From assembly GCA_024699005.1 (NCBI GenBank), contig JAILQN010000316.1:1-12656 (forward strand): a DNA stretch of 12,656 bases. Direction: 5' to 3'. The notes under the pieces are model-generated. The model saw only the letters and a list, made by a program, of their open reading frames with translations. It was not told the origin of the DNA and did not search any database. The position numbers and the translations under genes are program-made. This DNA comes from Clostridia bacterium. Lineage in GTDB: Bacteria; Bacillota_A; Clostridia; Oscillospirales; Acutalibacteraceae. Below, piece after piece: positions 1-8,062 of the stretch (the first letter of the stretch is position 1; the number at the start of each line of letters is the position of its first letter).

Positions 1-56
1 TTTACTTTCGCGAGTTCGTCACAGAATACGGCGAAACTGATCTGCTTGTTGTTCAT
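1..56 (-). CDS. N-terminal fragment of a small protein, possibly DUF3791-like (partial)
   Basis: A reading frame starts at an ATG (complement of 54-56) and runs leftward out of the window. The 18 visible residues read MNNKQISFAVFCDELAKV. The ISFAVFC start followed by an acidic residue and LAK resembles the opening of DUF3791 proteins, small uncharacterised Firmicutes proteins often found next to DUF3990 genes. That match is from memory and rests on very few residues. No Shine-Dalgarno sequence precedes the ATG. A TATAAT-like box (complement of 63-68) sits only six bases upstream of it, too close for a normal leader, so either the start is leaderless or the box is fortuitous. The gene is divergent from the secreted-protein gene at 123. 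Confidence 0.4.
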   Translation of the reverse strand, partial: MNNKQISFAVFCDELAKV

Positions 57-72
57 ATGTTTATTATACTAC

Positions 73-87
73 ATTATCGCTGATAAT
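73..87. promoter_or_regulatory. Palindrome in the divergent intergenic region, possible operator
   Basis: ATTATC-GCT-GATAAT is a perfect inverted repeat with 6-base arms around a 3-base centre. It lies midway between the leftward start at 56 and the rightward GTG at 123. The position suits a repressor or activator site shared by both genes. Short AT-rich palindromes also arise by chance, and no regulator gene is visible nearby. I see no convincing -35/-10 pair for either gene here. Confidence 0.25.
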
Positions 88-122
88 ACCAGCTTTATCA
101 CAAAAATAATAAAACCGTTTTT

Positions 123-1289
123 GTGCGGTGTTGCCTTAAATCTTTCTCTGCGATAGTTTTTGCATTTTTACTCGCTGTATTTTCTCTCATCTGTTCTGCG
201 GCGCCGGCGCAGTACAACCAGAACCATGTCGTAGCTGATTACGAAAATAGCAACTCCAAGGCTTCGGGCAATTATTACAACCGCTGCGGAAAAGCGCTGG
301 ACGGAACCGCCGGCAATGCCGATCTGTGTATCCCGGGCTTATCGTCAGAGGACGATATGGTGCCGCAGGGCATAGCTGTTTATAAGGAAATGAACGCCGT
401 TCTGATCTCCGCCTACAGCCACGCCGACCGCGGAAGCGTGATATTTGCTCTTGACAGGACGACCGGAAACGTTATTGCGGAATATCATATCTACAGGGCT
501 TCCGGAAATACAGCGAACTCTCATTTCGGCGGTATCGCTGTGAGCCGGTACAATCTCTATATCGCGGACTACAACAGCACAATATCGTATATCCCGCTTT
601 CCGCTCTTAATGTGAAGGACGGAAGCTCGGTGGATCTTACCATATCGGGAACGGCGGATGCGGCGGCTTTCATGAACGGCGCGAACACTTCATTCGCCGG
701 CGCTGATGCGGGAATGCTCTGGACTGGTAATTTCTATCATGAAGGTAATTCAAGCTATGACAGGCGAGCCTCTGAGGAATCCGGCGCCGTATTGCTCTGC
801 TTTCCGCTCTCGGGCGGGAGTTCAGAGGAAGAATGGAGCAATCTGACTAACGGCGGTGATTTCATCACGCCGGCTCACACGCTGCATATTCCGGACAGTA
901 TCTCCGACGTACAGGGAGCGTACCTGACCAACGATAAAGCGTATCTTTCGGCCTCATACGGCAGGAACGCGGATGGAACTCTCTGGATCGCGGACGTAGA
1001 TTATGACGCCGGGCAGGTCATAAAGAAGAATACTGCATCCGTCTCCGCGCTCCCGGCGTGCGAAGACGTGGATATAATTGATGGCAGGCTTTATACTCTT
1101 TCCGAAAGCGCCTGTTATCATTATATGGGCGGTGACGGTGAGAAACCCGCGAAAAAACCGTTCGACACTATATGGGAGATCGATATTGACGCGCTGACAG
1201 GCACGATACGAACGGGTATACGCGGACTTTTTCAGCGTATAATTCAGTTTTTCAGAAATCTTATAAGCAGATTGAAAGGATTATTCTGA
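123..1289 (+). CDS. Secreted propeller-like protein with amphipathic C-terminal tail
   Basis: This is a 388-residue exported protein of unknown function. A signal peptide covers residues 1 to about 26: basic start, long hydrophobic core, and an Ala-rich cleavage region near CSA/AP. The GTG start is the only ATG/GTG/TTG after the in-frame stop at 84-86, and no Shine-Dalgarno sequence precedes it. Residues 60-355 alternate short beta-strand-like stretches with turns (QGIAVYKEMNAVLISAY, FGGIAVSRYNLYIADYN, GAYLTNDKAYLSASYG, DVDIIDGRLYTLSES). This pattern resembles a YVTN/NHL-type beta-propeller, but I cannot assign a family. The last 20 or so residues (FQRIIQFFRNLISRLKGLF) form a strongly amphipathic, basic and aromatic helix after the folded body, which may associate with membrane or wall. 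No LPXTG motif is present. The LUD-domain gene follows after 5 bases. Confidence 0.75.
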   Translation: MRCCLKSFSAIVFAFLLAVFSLICSAAPAQYNQNHVVADYENSNSKASGNYYNRCGKALDGTAGNADLCIPGLSSEDDMVPQGIAVYKEMNAVLISAYSHADRGSVIFALDRTTGNVIAEYHIYRASGNTANSHFGGIAVSRYNLYIADYNSTISYIPLSALNVKDGSSVDLTISGTADAAAFMNGANTSFAGADAGMLWTGNFYHEGNSSYDRRASEESGAVLLCFPLSGGSSEEEWSNLTNGGDFITPAHTLHIPDSISDVQGAYLTNDKAYLSASYGRNADGTLWIADVDYDAGQVIKKNTASVSALPACEDVDIIDGRLYTLSESACYHYMGGDGEKPAKKPFDTIWEIDIDALTGTIRTGIRGLFQRIIQFFRNLISRLKGLF

Positions 1290-1294
1290 CGGTT

Positions 1295-1924
1295 ATGAAT
1301 GAAATGATAACAAAAAGAAATGCGCTGCTGGCGCAGAAGGTCATAAAGGGGCTTGAAAGCCGCAATATGACGGGTTACTATGCGGAAACTAAGGAAGACG
1401 CTTTAAAGCTCGCACTGGAGATCATTCCGGAGGGCAGCAGCGTAACTATGGGCGGAGCTATGAGCGCGAATGAAATAGGCCTTGTGGATGCCGTAAAGAA
1501 CGGGGATTACCGCTTTATAGACAGGGATGCATATGAGGACAAACGCGCCGCTATGCTTGACGGATATGACGCCGATTATTTCCTGGTAAGCGCTAACGCA
1601 ATGACAGACGACGGAATTATGGTGAATATCGACGGCAACTCCAACCGTGTCTCTGCCATAGCTCAGGGCCCGAAGCACGTTTTATGCATCGTGGGAATGA
1701 ACAAGATCTGCCCGGATACAGACAGCGCCATGAAGAGAGCCCGTAACGTTGCAGCGCCCATAAACGTTCAGCGGTTCGGTCTGTCAACACCCTGCTCCAA
1801 AACAGGCAAATGTATGGACTGCAAGTCTCCGGATACGATCTGCTGCCAGTTCCTTATCACCCGGTTTTCAAGGCATCCCGGACGCATCATTGTGATACTT
1901 GTGAACGATAACCTTGGGTTTTAA
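1295..1924 (+). CDS. LUD-domain (LutC/DUF162-like) lactate utilization family protein
   Basis: This 209-residue cytoplasmic protein belongs to the LUD family, which includes LutC of the lactate-oxidation complex. Stand-alone clostridial members like this one have no proven reaction. Family signatures are TMGGAMSANEIG (51-62), SANAMTDDGIMVNIDGNSNR (99-118) and a GPKHVLCIVGMNK strand (125-137). The C-terminus holds a Cys cluster, CSKTGKCMDC then ICC (C167, C173, C176, C183, C184), followed by GRIIVILVNDNLGF. The cysteines could bind metal or an Fe-S cluster, which is inference. No lutA or lutB partner is visible. The ATG lies 5 bases after the preceding stop. A purine run (AAAGGA, 1275-1280) is 14 bases upstream, rather far for a normal ribosome binding site, so coupling to upstream translation is likely. 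A second in-frame ATG lies at 1304. Confidence 0.92.
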   Translation: MNEMITKRNALLAQKVIKGLESRNMTGYYAETKEDALKLALEIIPEGSSVTMGGAMSANEIGLVDAVKNGDYRFIDRDAYEDKRAAMLDGYDADYFLVSANAMTDDGIMVNIDGNSNRVSAIAQGPKHVLCIVGMNKICPDTDSAMKRARNVAAPINVQRFGLSTPCSKTGKCMDCKSPDTICCQFLITRFSRHPGRIIVILVNDNLGF

Positions 1925-1937
1925 ATCATTTATAAAC

Positions 1938-1967
1938 AGAGGGCGGTTCTGTGAGAAACCGCCCTCT
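1938..1967. terminator. Hairpin terminator between convergent genes
   Basis: An 11-bp perfect stem (AGAGGGCGGTT pairing with AACCGCCCTCT) encloses an 8-base loop. It lies 13 bases after the LUD gene stop and 16 bases beyond the stop of the leftward dockerin gene. A modest T-rich run (CTTTGATTCTGTT) follows on the plus strand and an AT-rich stretch on the minus strand, so it probably serves both convergent units. Confidence 0.85.
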
Positions 1968-1983
1968 CTTTGATTCTGTTGGT

Positions 1984-4146
1984 TTATGCTACCGGCTTCC
2001 ATTCATATACCCATACGGTCTGAGCGCCGCAGGCGTTGAAGTATATGGCTATCCTCTGACCGCCGTCGTCCGTGGTCTTCGGGTTTTCGTCTTCCGGTCC
2101 GCCGAACGTATGGAACACTGTCAGAGAAGCGCTGGTGACAGGATCCTTATCGAACAAGCCGGGGGACTGGACCTTGATGCTCGTTGTGCTTTTGTCTTTT
2201 GTGGATTTGAATAAAGAATGACCGGTGCCCGTGCTGAGACGTGATAAGCCGGGTTGATCGCGGCGTACGCTGGCGGTCGCAGACAAGCCGAGATCTTTCC
2301 CTTTATCCGTTGTTTTCAGAGTCATCTTAAGCGTTACGCTGTTATTGGGATAAATGATGTCCGGCGGCGTGGTACAGGTGGCGTTGAATCTGATAAACTG
2401 ATAGCTGTTTCCGTTACCGTATGAGGTGGAATTGGAATGGTTTCCGGGCGTCGCTTCGTACGCGTACGTATAGCCGCCGGGTTCTGTGGGATAAACAGTA
2501 TCAGCGTAATCAACACGGGTCTCAACCAATACCCAGGCAAAGTCTCTGATTTCTCCGGTATCATCACGATAGATGCCATGCTTGCGCAGCCATTCATAGA
2601 ATTTGTCGCGGTTCGCTTTTCCGTTCGTGACCCACTCGAAGACTGCATCATTCAGAAAGTCCTCTTCCGTCATATAGCCTTTGCCTATTTTGACTTTGCC
2701 GTTTACGGTCAGCATTTCCTTCAGCGATGCTTTGATGCGGCGCAGAGAGTTGAGACGTTCCATAACAGGCGGTATATCAGTGAACCCGTGGTTCATATCC
2801 CAGTACTGGGTGCTGACCAGGTTGAGATCTTCCCAAAGATCCACCTGTTTTTTCATTTCTTCCTTTTGTTTCTGGATCTTTGCCTCGTTTTCAAAACGCT
2901 TTATGAACAGGTCCTTGATTTCTCTCGAGCCGAGACCTTTTTTCTTGAGCCAGTGAGTCGCCCCGTACATATGTATGTAGCAGGTATCCCAGTCGCCGTC
3001 GGTTATTCTGTTACCGCCGAGCTTTTTGAAGTTCTCGTACTCCTCGTTCATTGCGTTGTCCGCCCATATATCTGCAAGTTTTACGGTCAGATCTGCAAAT
3101 TTTCTCGCGTAATTGACGGGCGGGAGCATATTCGATTCAATGTTCTTAACGATCTCTATCGTCATTTCGGCGTAGTTGCGGTTTTTGATACCATCGCGGA
3201 TCATATCTGCGTGATCGCCCATGGACTGACCGAGGATCGCGTCGTCTTCGCCGGTGAATACCTTTCCGAAGACGTATTCGCCGGCAAGATTCGCAACTTT
3301 AGACTTAAGCTTCTTCATATCCCCGTCTGCCGCGGCGGTGAGTATCTCTCCTCTGGTATCATGATCAAGGATATACCGGACTATGGCGCCGGCATATTGA
3401 TTATCGCCGAGCCCGGCGTCTTTCAGCATTTCCTTCAGGCCTGGTTTGAGCTCTTCCTCACTGATACGTCTGGTTACGTCCTGAGCCGCGGCGCGCTCGC
3501 ACCACGCGTCTATCATTTTATCATCCGAAAACTTTGCTATACCGGCGTCGCTGAAATGCAGGACCTTGAAGCTTACGATTCCTTCCTCCAGTTTGTTCGG
3601 ATCCGGGAAATAGAAGAATGGCGTGCCGTCCTCGTTGAAAACGACTCCTACGTAATGCTGTTTCTGCCATTCAGTAAGCTGCTGATTCGCGTTGATCTCT
3701 ATCTCGTAATAATCGTCCAGAATAACGTGCTCCGCCACATCAGTGGAATAATTTACCAGGAACTGGACCTCATAATCTTTGGATTTAGGCTGGTATTTGC
3801 TGAGCGCATCGGCGGAGAGAGGACGTTCGTAAAACTGAACGGGTTTGACGGGGTTGAGCTTGTCAAGTTTTGCCGAGGTTCGAAGTATCTTTCTCGCGTC
3901 ATTGGCAAGTACCTTTTTGTCCCCGTCGGTATCGGCGCATTTAATCTGGTTTGCCGTAAGTGTTTCCAGCTTTGCTGAGGACCGAAGGGCAAGGCGCGCG
4001 TCCGAGGCGTCAACCTTCCCGTCCCGATTCACGTCGCCGGCAAGCAGGTTATCCGCCGCTCCGCCTGTAAGCTGAATAGGGATTATGGAAAACAATAAAA
4101 GAAACGAGAGGAAAAGTGAAAGTACTTTTGTTGTGGTGCGTTTCAT
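1984..4146 (-). CDS. Exported dockerin-domain protein with large uncharacterised body
   Basis: This is a 720-residue exported protein. Residues 1 to about 30 form a signal peptide (basic start, long Leu/Phe-rich core, GGAA near the cleavage site). Residues 36-96 are a type I dockerin with two EF-hand-like calcium loops. Ligands at loop positions 1, 3, 5 and 12 are D38/N40/D42/D49 and D72/D74/D76/D83, each followed by a helix of the form DARxxLR or DARKILR. Dockerins dock to cohesins on scaffoldins, or act as small calcium-stabilised modules in Clostridia that lack cellulosomes. Residues 120-200 look beta-rich and end in FKVLHFSDAGIAKF. Residues 200-545 are mostly charged helices. Residues 550-720 look like a beta-rich, Gly/Asn/Ser-rich C-terminal domain. 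I recognise no catalytic domain in the last 600 residues. A strong ribosome binding site (AGGAGGT, complement of 4153-4159) lies 6 bases before the ATG. Confidence 0.88.
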   Translation of the reverse strand: MKRTTTKVLSLFLSFLLLFSIIPIQLTGGAADNLLAGDVNRDGKVDASDARLALRSSAKLETLTANQIKCADTDGDKKVLANDARKILRTSAKLDKLNPVKPVQFYERPLSADALSKYQPKSKDYEVQFLVNYSTDVAEHVILDDYYEIEINANQQLTEWQKQHYVGVVFNEDGTPFFYFPDPNKLEEGIVSFKVLHFSDAGIAKFSDDKMIDAWCERAAAQDVTRRISEEELKPGLKEMLKDAGLGDNQYAGAIVRYILDHDTRGEILTAAADGDMKKLKSKVANLAGEYVFGKVFTGEDDAILGQSMGDHADMIRDGIKNRNYAEMTIEIVKNIESNMLPPVNYARKFADLTVKLADIWADNAMNEEYENFKKLGGNRITDGDWDTCYIHMYGATHWLKKKGLGSREIKDLFIKRFENEAKIQKQKEEMKKQVDLWEDLNLVSTQYWDMNHGFTDIPPVMERLNSLRRIKASLKEMLTVNGKVKIGKGYMTEEDFLNDAVFEWVTNGKANRDKFYEWLRKHGIYRDDTGEIRDFAWVLVETRVDYADTVYPTEPGGYTYAYEATPGNHSNSTSYGNGNSYQFIRFNATCTTPPDIIYPNNSVTLKMTLKTTDKGKDLGLSATASVRRDQPGLSRLSTGTGHSLFKSTKDKSTTSIKVQSPGLFDKDPVTSASLTVFHTFGGPEDENPKTTDDGGQRIAIYFNACGAQTVWVYEWKPVA

Positions 4147-4180
4147 GATCGAACCTCCTGCATGATTTCATCTTATATAT

Positions 4181-4209
4181 ACTTTACTATAATTATGTAT
4201 AAAATGCAA
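4181..4209 (-). promoter_or_regulatory. Candidate promoter of the dockerin gene
   Basis: On the minus strand, TTGCAT (complement of 4204-4209) and TAAAGT (complement of 4181-4186) are 17 bases apart, giving a plausible but weak sigma-A promoter about 35 bases upstream of the ATG. The surrounding region is very AT-rich. A nearby TATAGT (complement of 4186-4191) is an alternative -10 box, but it lacks a good -35. Confidence 0.35.
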
Positions 4210-4235
4210 GATATTAAGTGAAATATAAATATGAA

Positions 4236-4264
4236 TTGATTTTTTATAGTCGTTGAGCTATAAT
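4236..4264 (+). promoter_or_regulatory. Sigma-A-type promoter for the glycosidase operon
   Basis: TTGATT (4236-4241) and a perfect TATAAT (4259-4264) are separated by exactly 17 bases, 28 bases upstream of the TTG start at 4293. Transcription would begin near 4271, giving a short leader that contains the ribosome binding site AGGGGG at 4279-4284. This is the clearest promoter in the window. Confidence 0.75.
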
Positions 4265-4292
4265 CGTCCTTGTAGATCAGGGGGAAAATAAA

Positions 4293-6098
4293 TTGAATAA
4301 CACCGAAAAATCCGGTTGCGAATACAGGGGAGCCCGATCCTGTGTGAAGATGCACGGCGGAGTACCGACGCTGTTTATAAACGGTAAGCCGTTTCCGGCG
4401 GCTGCTTATATGACTTATCTTTTCGGGCGGGGGCACTATTCCGATTTTGCAGAAGCGGGTTACAGACTTTTCTCCCTTCCCGTCCTGTTTGCAGGACGGT
4501 GGATAAACAGCAAGACAAGGGAAATGAAGCCCTTTCATAAGGGAATATTTGACGATCGGAACGCTCCGGATTATTCGGTATTTGACGAAAACGTCAGGCA
4601 GATACTCTGCTGCTGCCAGGATGCCTGGATCATACCAAGGATCAATATGTCAATGCCTCTCTGGTGGATCCGGGATCATCCGGACGAGCTTGACGGCACG
4701 CATGAGAGGGAATCTTTCTTTTCGGATATCTGGCTTCATGACTGTGCCGGGCTGTTGATTGCCTTTATTGAACATATTAACGAAGCGCCTTACGCTCCTC
4801 ATATCGCGGCATTGCAGTTGGCCGACGGCAATACCGAAGAGTGGTTTCATTTCGATCTGAACGGCGGACTTTCAGTCGCGTCTGACAGAGGTTACAGACG
4901 TTATTTTGAAAAGGAGTTTCCCGATACGCATTATCTCGGATTGCCGGATATGTCGTTGATAAAAAACGCCGGGTGTCTGCACGGAGATATCAATCTGGAG
5001 CTTTATCTGCGATACTCAAACAAGCGGGTTTCTGAGGTTATTTCTTATCTTGCCGGTGTCGCAAAACAGAAAACAAGCGGCAGAACAGCTGTCGGAGTGT
5101 TTTACGGATATTCTTTAGAGGTCACTTCGCCGTTTTGGGGTACGCACGCTCTGACGGATGTTTTGAAATGTGAGGACGTGGATTTTATATGTTCACCGTG
5201 CTCATATCTCGGCGTAAGGAGTCCGGCTTTGGATTTTACGGAGATGTATCCGGCGTCTTCCGTGCGGCTGCATGGTAAGCTTTGCATGCAGGAGTGTGAT
5301 ATCAGAACGCACCTTACCCGGCCTCTGGGCGAAGCGGCGCCTGAATATGACCCGAAGAACCATATTCGCGGTCAGATATGGCAGGGGTCAGGCGACGCTT
5401 GCACCGCTGTTTCTCAGATCAGAAAGGCTTTCGGAAGGCAGCTTGTAAAGGGGAACGGCTTTTGGTGGTTCGATATGTGGGGCGGTTGGTATGACGATCC
5501 GGTCCTGATGGGAGAGATGCGTCGTTTCCGCGAGATATATGAGGAGTCCTTTAATGCTGCCGACAGAACGTCTGTTGCGCAGATTGCCGTGTTTATTGAT
5601 GAAAATGCCTATTCGGAAATGACGGACTGCGCGTATCGCAGCGCGATCTGCGGTCAACGAAAAGCTCTCGGTTATATGGGCGCTCCTTACGATATCTTTG
5701 ACATAAGTGATTTTGGGACAGTATATAAACAATACAGAGCTGTTGTTTTTATTACGGTTTTACCGTCGGATCCTTTTAAGCGTGTTTTGTCTTCCTGCCG
5801 GAAGGCGAATATTCCGTATCTTGTGAATTCTGAGCTTAAAACAGCATTTACATCGGAAGAGCTGCGTCTTTTCTGTAAAAACGCCGGAGTTCATCTTTAC
5901 TGTGAGACAGATGACATTGTTTACGTGAACAAAAACTATCTTGTTATTCATTCACCCGAGGGTGGAAAAAAATCCCTGCTTTTTACGCAGGCCGTTTCTC
6001 TCGTTGATCTGATGGATGAAAGCTCTGTAAGCCCATGTGACAAACTCCAGACAGTCTGTATGAAAACGGGCGAAACACGGCTGTTTTCCATTTGCTGA
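4293..6098 (+). CDS. GH42-like (clan GH-A) glycoside hydrolase, possible beta-galactosidase
   Basis: This is a 601-residue protein with no signal peptide, so it probably acts on imported oligosaccharides. The fold order is that of GH42-type enzymes. An N-terminal barrel opens with LFINGKPFPAAAYM (27-40) and an aromatic strand MPLWWIRDHPDEL (121-133). LQLADGNTEEWFHF (174-187) occupies the usual acid/base position, with E182 or E183 as candidate. MQECDIRTHL (332-341) occupies the nucleophile position, with E334 as candidate. Next comes GFWWFDMWGGWYDDP (389-403), then a GATase-like trimerisation domain from about 428 (AQIAVFIDENAYSEM). The canonical Asn-Glu pair of GH42 is not obvious at the acid/base site, so this may be a related GH-A family and the substrate is unknown. 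The TTG start is chosen because AGGGGG lies 8 bases upstream and a strong promoter precedes it. The next Met is residue 20. It leads the operon with the ComF and flavoprotein genes. Confidence 0.78.
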   Translation: MNNTEKSGCEYRGARSCVKMHGGVPTLFINGKPFPAAAYMTYLFGRGHYSDFAEAGYRLFSLPVLFAGRWINSKTREMKPFHKGIFDDRNAPDYSVFDENVRQILCCCQDAWIIPRINMSMPLWWIRDHPDELDGTHERESFFSDIWLHDCAGLLIAFIEHINEAPYAPHIAALQLADGNTEEWFHFDLNGGLSVASDRGYRRYFEKEFPDTHYLGLPDMSLIKNAGCLHGDINLELYLRYSNKRVSEVISYLAGVAKQKTSGRTAVGVFYGYSLEVTSPFWGTHALTDVLKCEDVDFICSPCSYLGVRSPALDFTEMYPASSVRLHGKLCMQECDIRTHLTRPLGEAAPEYDPKNHIRGQIWQGSGDACTAVSQIRKAFGRQLVKGNGFWWFDMWGGWYDDPVLMGEMRRFREIYEESFNAADRTSVAQIAVFIDENAYSEMTDCAYRSAICGQRKALGYMGAPYDIFDISDFGTVYKQYRAVVFITVLPSDPFKRVLSSCRKANIPYLVNSELKTAFTSEELRLFCKNAGVHLYCETDDIVYVNKNYLVIHSPEGGKKSLLFTQAVSLVDLMDESSVSPCDKLQTVCMKTGETRLFSIC

Positions 6099-6115
6099 AT
6101 CATACCTTATACTAA

Positions 6116-6793
6116 ATGCTTGATCTGTTGTTTCCTCCGCGCTGCCCGATGTGCGGCGAAGTGCTAACCCCGCTAGAGAGTGTGTGTCCGTCCTGCCGTC
6201 TGAACAACCGGTTTCTGAAGGGCGATCGCTGCGTATCCTGCGGAATGCCGCTTGACGAGTGCTTTTGTAAACGTAATTCACGCCGGTGGGACGGCGTGAC
6301 GTCGGCTTTTCTTTATCAGAAAGAGTGCAAAACCGGTGTATTGAACTGGAAATATACTAAAAACACAGAAACAACAGGTTTCTGGGCGCAGGCAGTAGCC
6401 GGAGCGTGCAAAGAGACTTTTGGTGATGTAGGGTTCGACCTGATAACATTTGTCCCTCAGACGGAGAATGATATGCTCGAAAAAGGCTATAATCAGGGTG
6501 AGCTGCTTGCCCGTGCCGTCGGTATATATATGAGGCTGCCTGTAGAAAAAATACTTACAAAACTCTATGATTCGCCACGTCAGCATTCTATGCCGCGTAT
6601 CAAACGCACAGGAAACGTATTCGGTGTTTTTGAGCCGGTCGACAAGTTCTCTGTACCGGGCAAAACAATCCTGTTGGTGGACGATATCCTTACTACCGGT
6701 TCAACTCTTGAGGAGTGCTCCAAGATGCTTAAACTCTATGACGCGGAGGCTGTTTATTGCGCCGTTATAGCACAGGTCAGACCGGATATCTGA
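6116..6793 (+). CDS. comF: ComF-family phosphoribosyltransferase-like protein
   Basis: This 225-residue cytoplasmic protein belongs to the ComF/GntX family, which contributes to DNA uptake in competent bacteria and has a type I phosphoribosyltransferase fold. The N-terminus is zinc-finger-like: CPMC (C10, C13), CPSC (C24, C27), CVSC (C39, C42) and C49/C51. The family core follows, with TFVPQTENDMLEKGYNQGE (111-129), QHSMPRIKRTGNVFGVF (156-172) and the PRPP-binding loop ILLVDDILTTGST (185-197) close to the C-terminus. Length and order match full-length family members. The start lies 17 bases after the glycosidase stop. No clear Shine-Dalgarno sequence is visible, so translation may depend on the upstream gene. 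The neighbours are not competence genes, so whether it acts in DNA uptake here is unknown. Confidence 0.93.
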   Translation: MLDLLFPPRCPMCGEVLTPLESVCPSCRLNNRFLKGDRCVSCGMPLDECFCKRNSRRWDGVTSAFLYQKECKTGVLNWKYTKNTETTGFWAQAVAGACKETFGDVGFDLITFVPQTENDMLEKGYNQGELLARAVGIYMRLPVEKILTKLYDSPRQHSMPRIKRTGNVFGVFEPVDKFSVPGKTILLVDDILTTGSTLEECSKMLKLYDAEAVYCAVIAQVRPDI

Positions 6794-6802
6794 AAAGAAA
6801 AT

Positions 6803-8047
6803 ATGGGATCAGTTATTATGAAATATGATGTGATTGTTATAGGCGGCGGCGCCGCGGGCTGCATGGCAGCCGGAACAGCAGCAGAACATGGGAAACATGT
6901 CCTGCTCATTGAACGCAATCCCAGGATCGGCCGTAAGGTCATGATCACGGGAAAGGGCAGGTGCAACGTCACGAATTCCAAGACACTTGTTAACGAACTT
7001 GTGAAAGCGTGCGTACATAACGGAAAGTTTATGTACAGCTCGTTTTCTCGATTTATGCCTTCTGACGTGATGGATTTTTTTGAGGAGCTGGGAGTTCCTC
7101 TTAAGATCGAGCGCGGGGACAGAGTATTTCCCGTATCCGATAAAGCCGTGGATATCGTAGACGCTTTGCGAAAATACGTGACAGGCTCCGGTGCGGAGAT
7201 AAACAACGCGAGGATAACCGATATCGGTTTATCGGAGGGGCTTGTGTCATACTGCTCTGACGAAAACGGCAACAGGTTTTGCGCCGATAGTTTCATAATC
7301 GCCACAGGCGGGAAATCATATCCGTTGACAGGTTCGACAGGGGATGGCTATATGCTTGCGGAAAAATGCGGACATACCGTTACGCCGCTCTCGGCATCGC
7401 TGGTGCCGCTGGAGACAGACGACGAATATACCGGTCAGGCTCAGGGACTGTCGCTTAAAAACGTCGGGTTGAAGTTATACCGCGACGGATATAAGCTCGT
7501 TTATGAGGATTTCGGGGAGATGCTTTTTACGCATTTCGGAGTGAGCGGACCTATGATTCTGAGCGCGTCAGCTGTGATGACGGAGTCTGACGATCATGAA
7601 ATCTTTATTGACCTGAAGCCCGGTCTTGATGAAAAACAGCTTGATAAACGCCTGCTGAGGGATTTTGACGAATTTAAAAACAGGGATTTTGAAAATGCAC
7701 TTTCAAAGCTTCTGCCTGCGAAGATCATTCCCGTAGTGGTCAGGATGTCCGGGATCGATCCGCAGGTCAAGATCAACTCCGTAACAAAAGCAGGGCGCAG
7801 GGAGCTTGCGAACGTAATAAAGAATTTCAGGATAAACGTAAAAGGCAAACGCCCCATAGACGAGGCGGTGGTCACCTCCGGAGGCGTTAACGTAAAAGAG
7901 ATAGACCCGTCGACGATGAGATCAAAGATAGTGCCGAACCTGTATTTCGCAGGGGAGATTATCGACGTTGACGCAGTTACCGGAGGGTATAACCTGCAGA
8001 TAGCATGGTCAACGGGAAGGGCGGCAGGACTCGCATCTTCAGAATAA
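6803..8047 (+). CDS. HI0933/YhiN-family FAD-dependent oxidoreductase
   Basis: This is a 414-residue flavoprotein of the HI0933/YhiN family (TIGR00275), sometimes labelled aminoacetone oxidase family. The physiological substrate of this group is unsettled. The Rossmann dinucleotide motif VIGGGAAGCMAAG lies at 12-24, with the ribose-binding Glu in LLIERNPRIGRK (E37). The family motif VMITGKGRCNVTN follows at 46-58, then ATGGKSYPLTGSTGDG. The C-terminal FAD-contact motif is VTSGGVNVKEID, then LYFAGEIIDVDAVTGGYNLQ. Two starts are possible. The ATG at 6803 gives a 5-residue extension. The ATG at 6818 (MKYDVIVIGGG) matches usual family N-termini and has GGGA (6805-6808) 9 bases upstream, so it may be the real start. 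The gene is 9 bases after comF, and a strong terminator follows. Confidence 0.93.
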   Translation: MGSVIMKYDVIVIGGGAAGCMAAGTAAEHGKHVLLIERNPRIGRKVMITGKGRCNVTNSKTLVNELVKACVHNGKFMYSSFSRFMPSDVMDFFEELGVPLKIERGDRVFPVSDKAVDIVDALRKYVTGSGAEINNARITDIGLSEGLVSYCSDENGNRFCADSFIIATGGKSYPLTGSTGDGYMLAEKCGHTVTPLSASLVPLETDDEYTGQAQGLSLKNVGLKLYRDGYKLVYEDFGEMLFTHFGVSGPMILSASAVMTESDDHEIFIDLKPGLDEKQLDKRLLRDFDEFKNRDFENALSKLLPAKIIPVVVRMSGIDPQVKINSVTKAGRRELANVIKNFRINVKGKRPIDEAVVTSGGVNVKEIDPSTMRSKIVPNLYFAGEIIDVDAVTGGYNLQIAWSTGRAAGLASSE

Positions 8048-8062
8048 ATACGATAAAGCATA

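Noticed and set aside
2437..3978. 513-residue open frame on the plus strand opposite the dockerin gene
   Set aside because: It is antisense to a gene with a signal peptide, dockerin and strong ribosome binding site. Its translation has no recognisable domain and reads like a codon-usage shadow.
4173..4538. 121-residue minus-strand frame overlapping the glycosidase start
   Set aside because: It covers the AT-rich promoter region and the 5' end of the glycosidase, has no ribosome binding site and no recognisable family.
6108..6113. TATACT as an internal -10 promoter element for comF
   Set aside because: It ends two bases before the ATG and has no -35 box at the right distance; short intergenic spacing suggests operon transcription.
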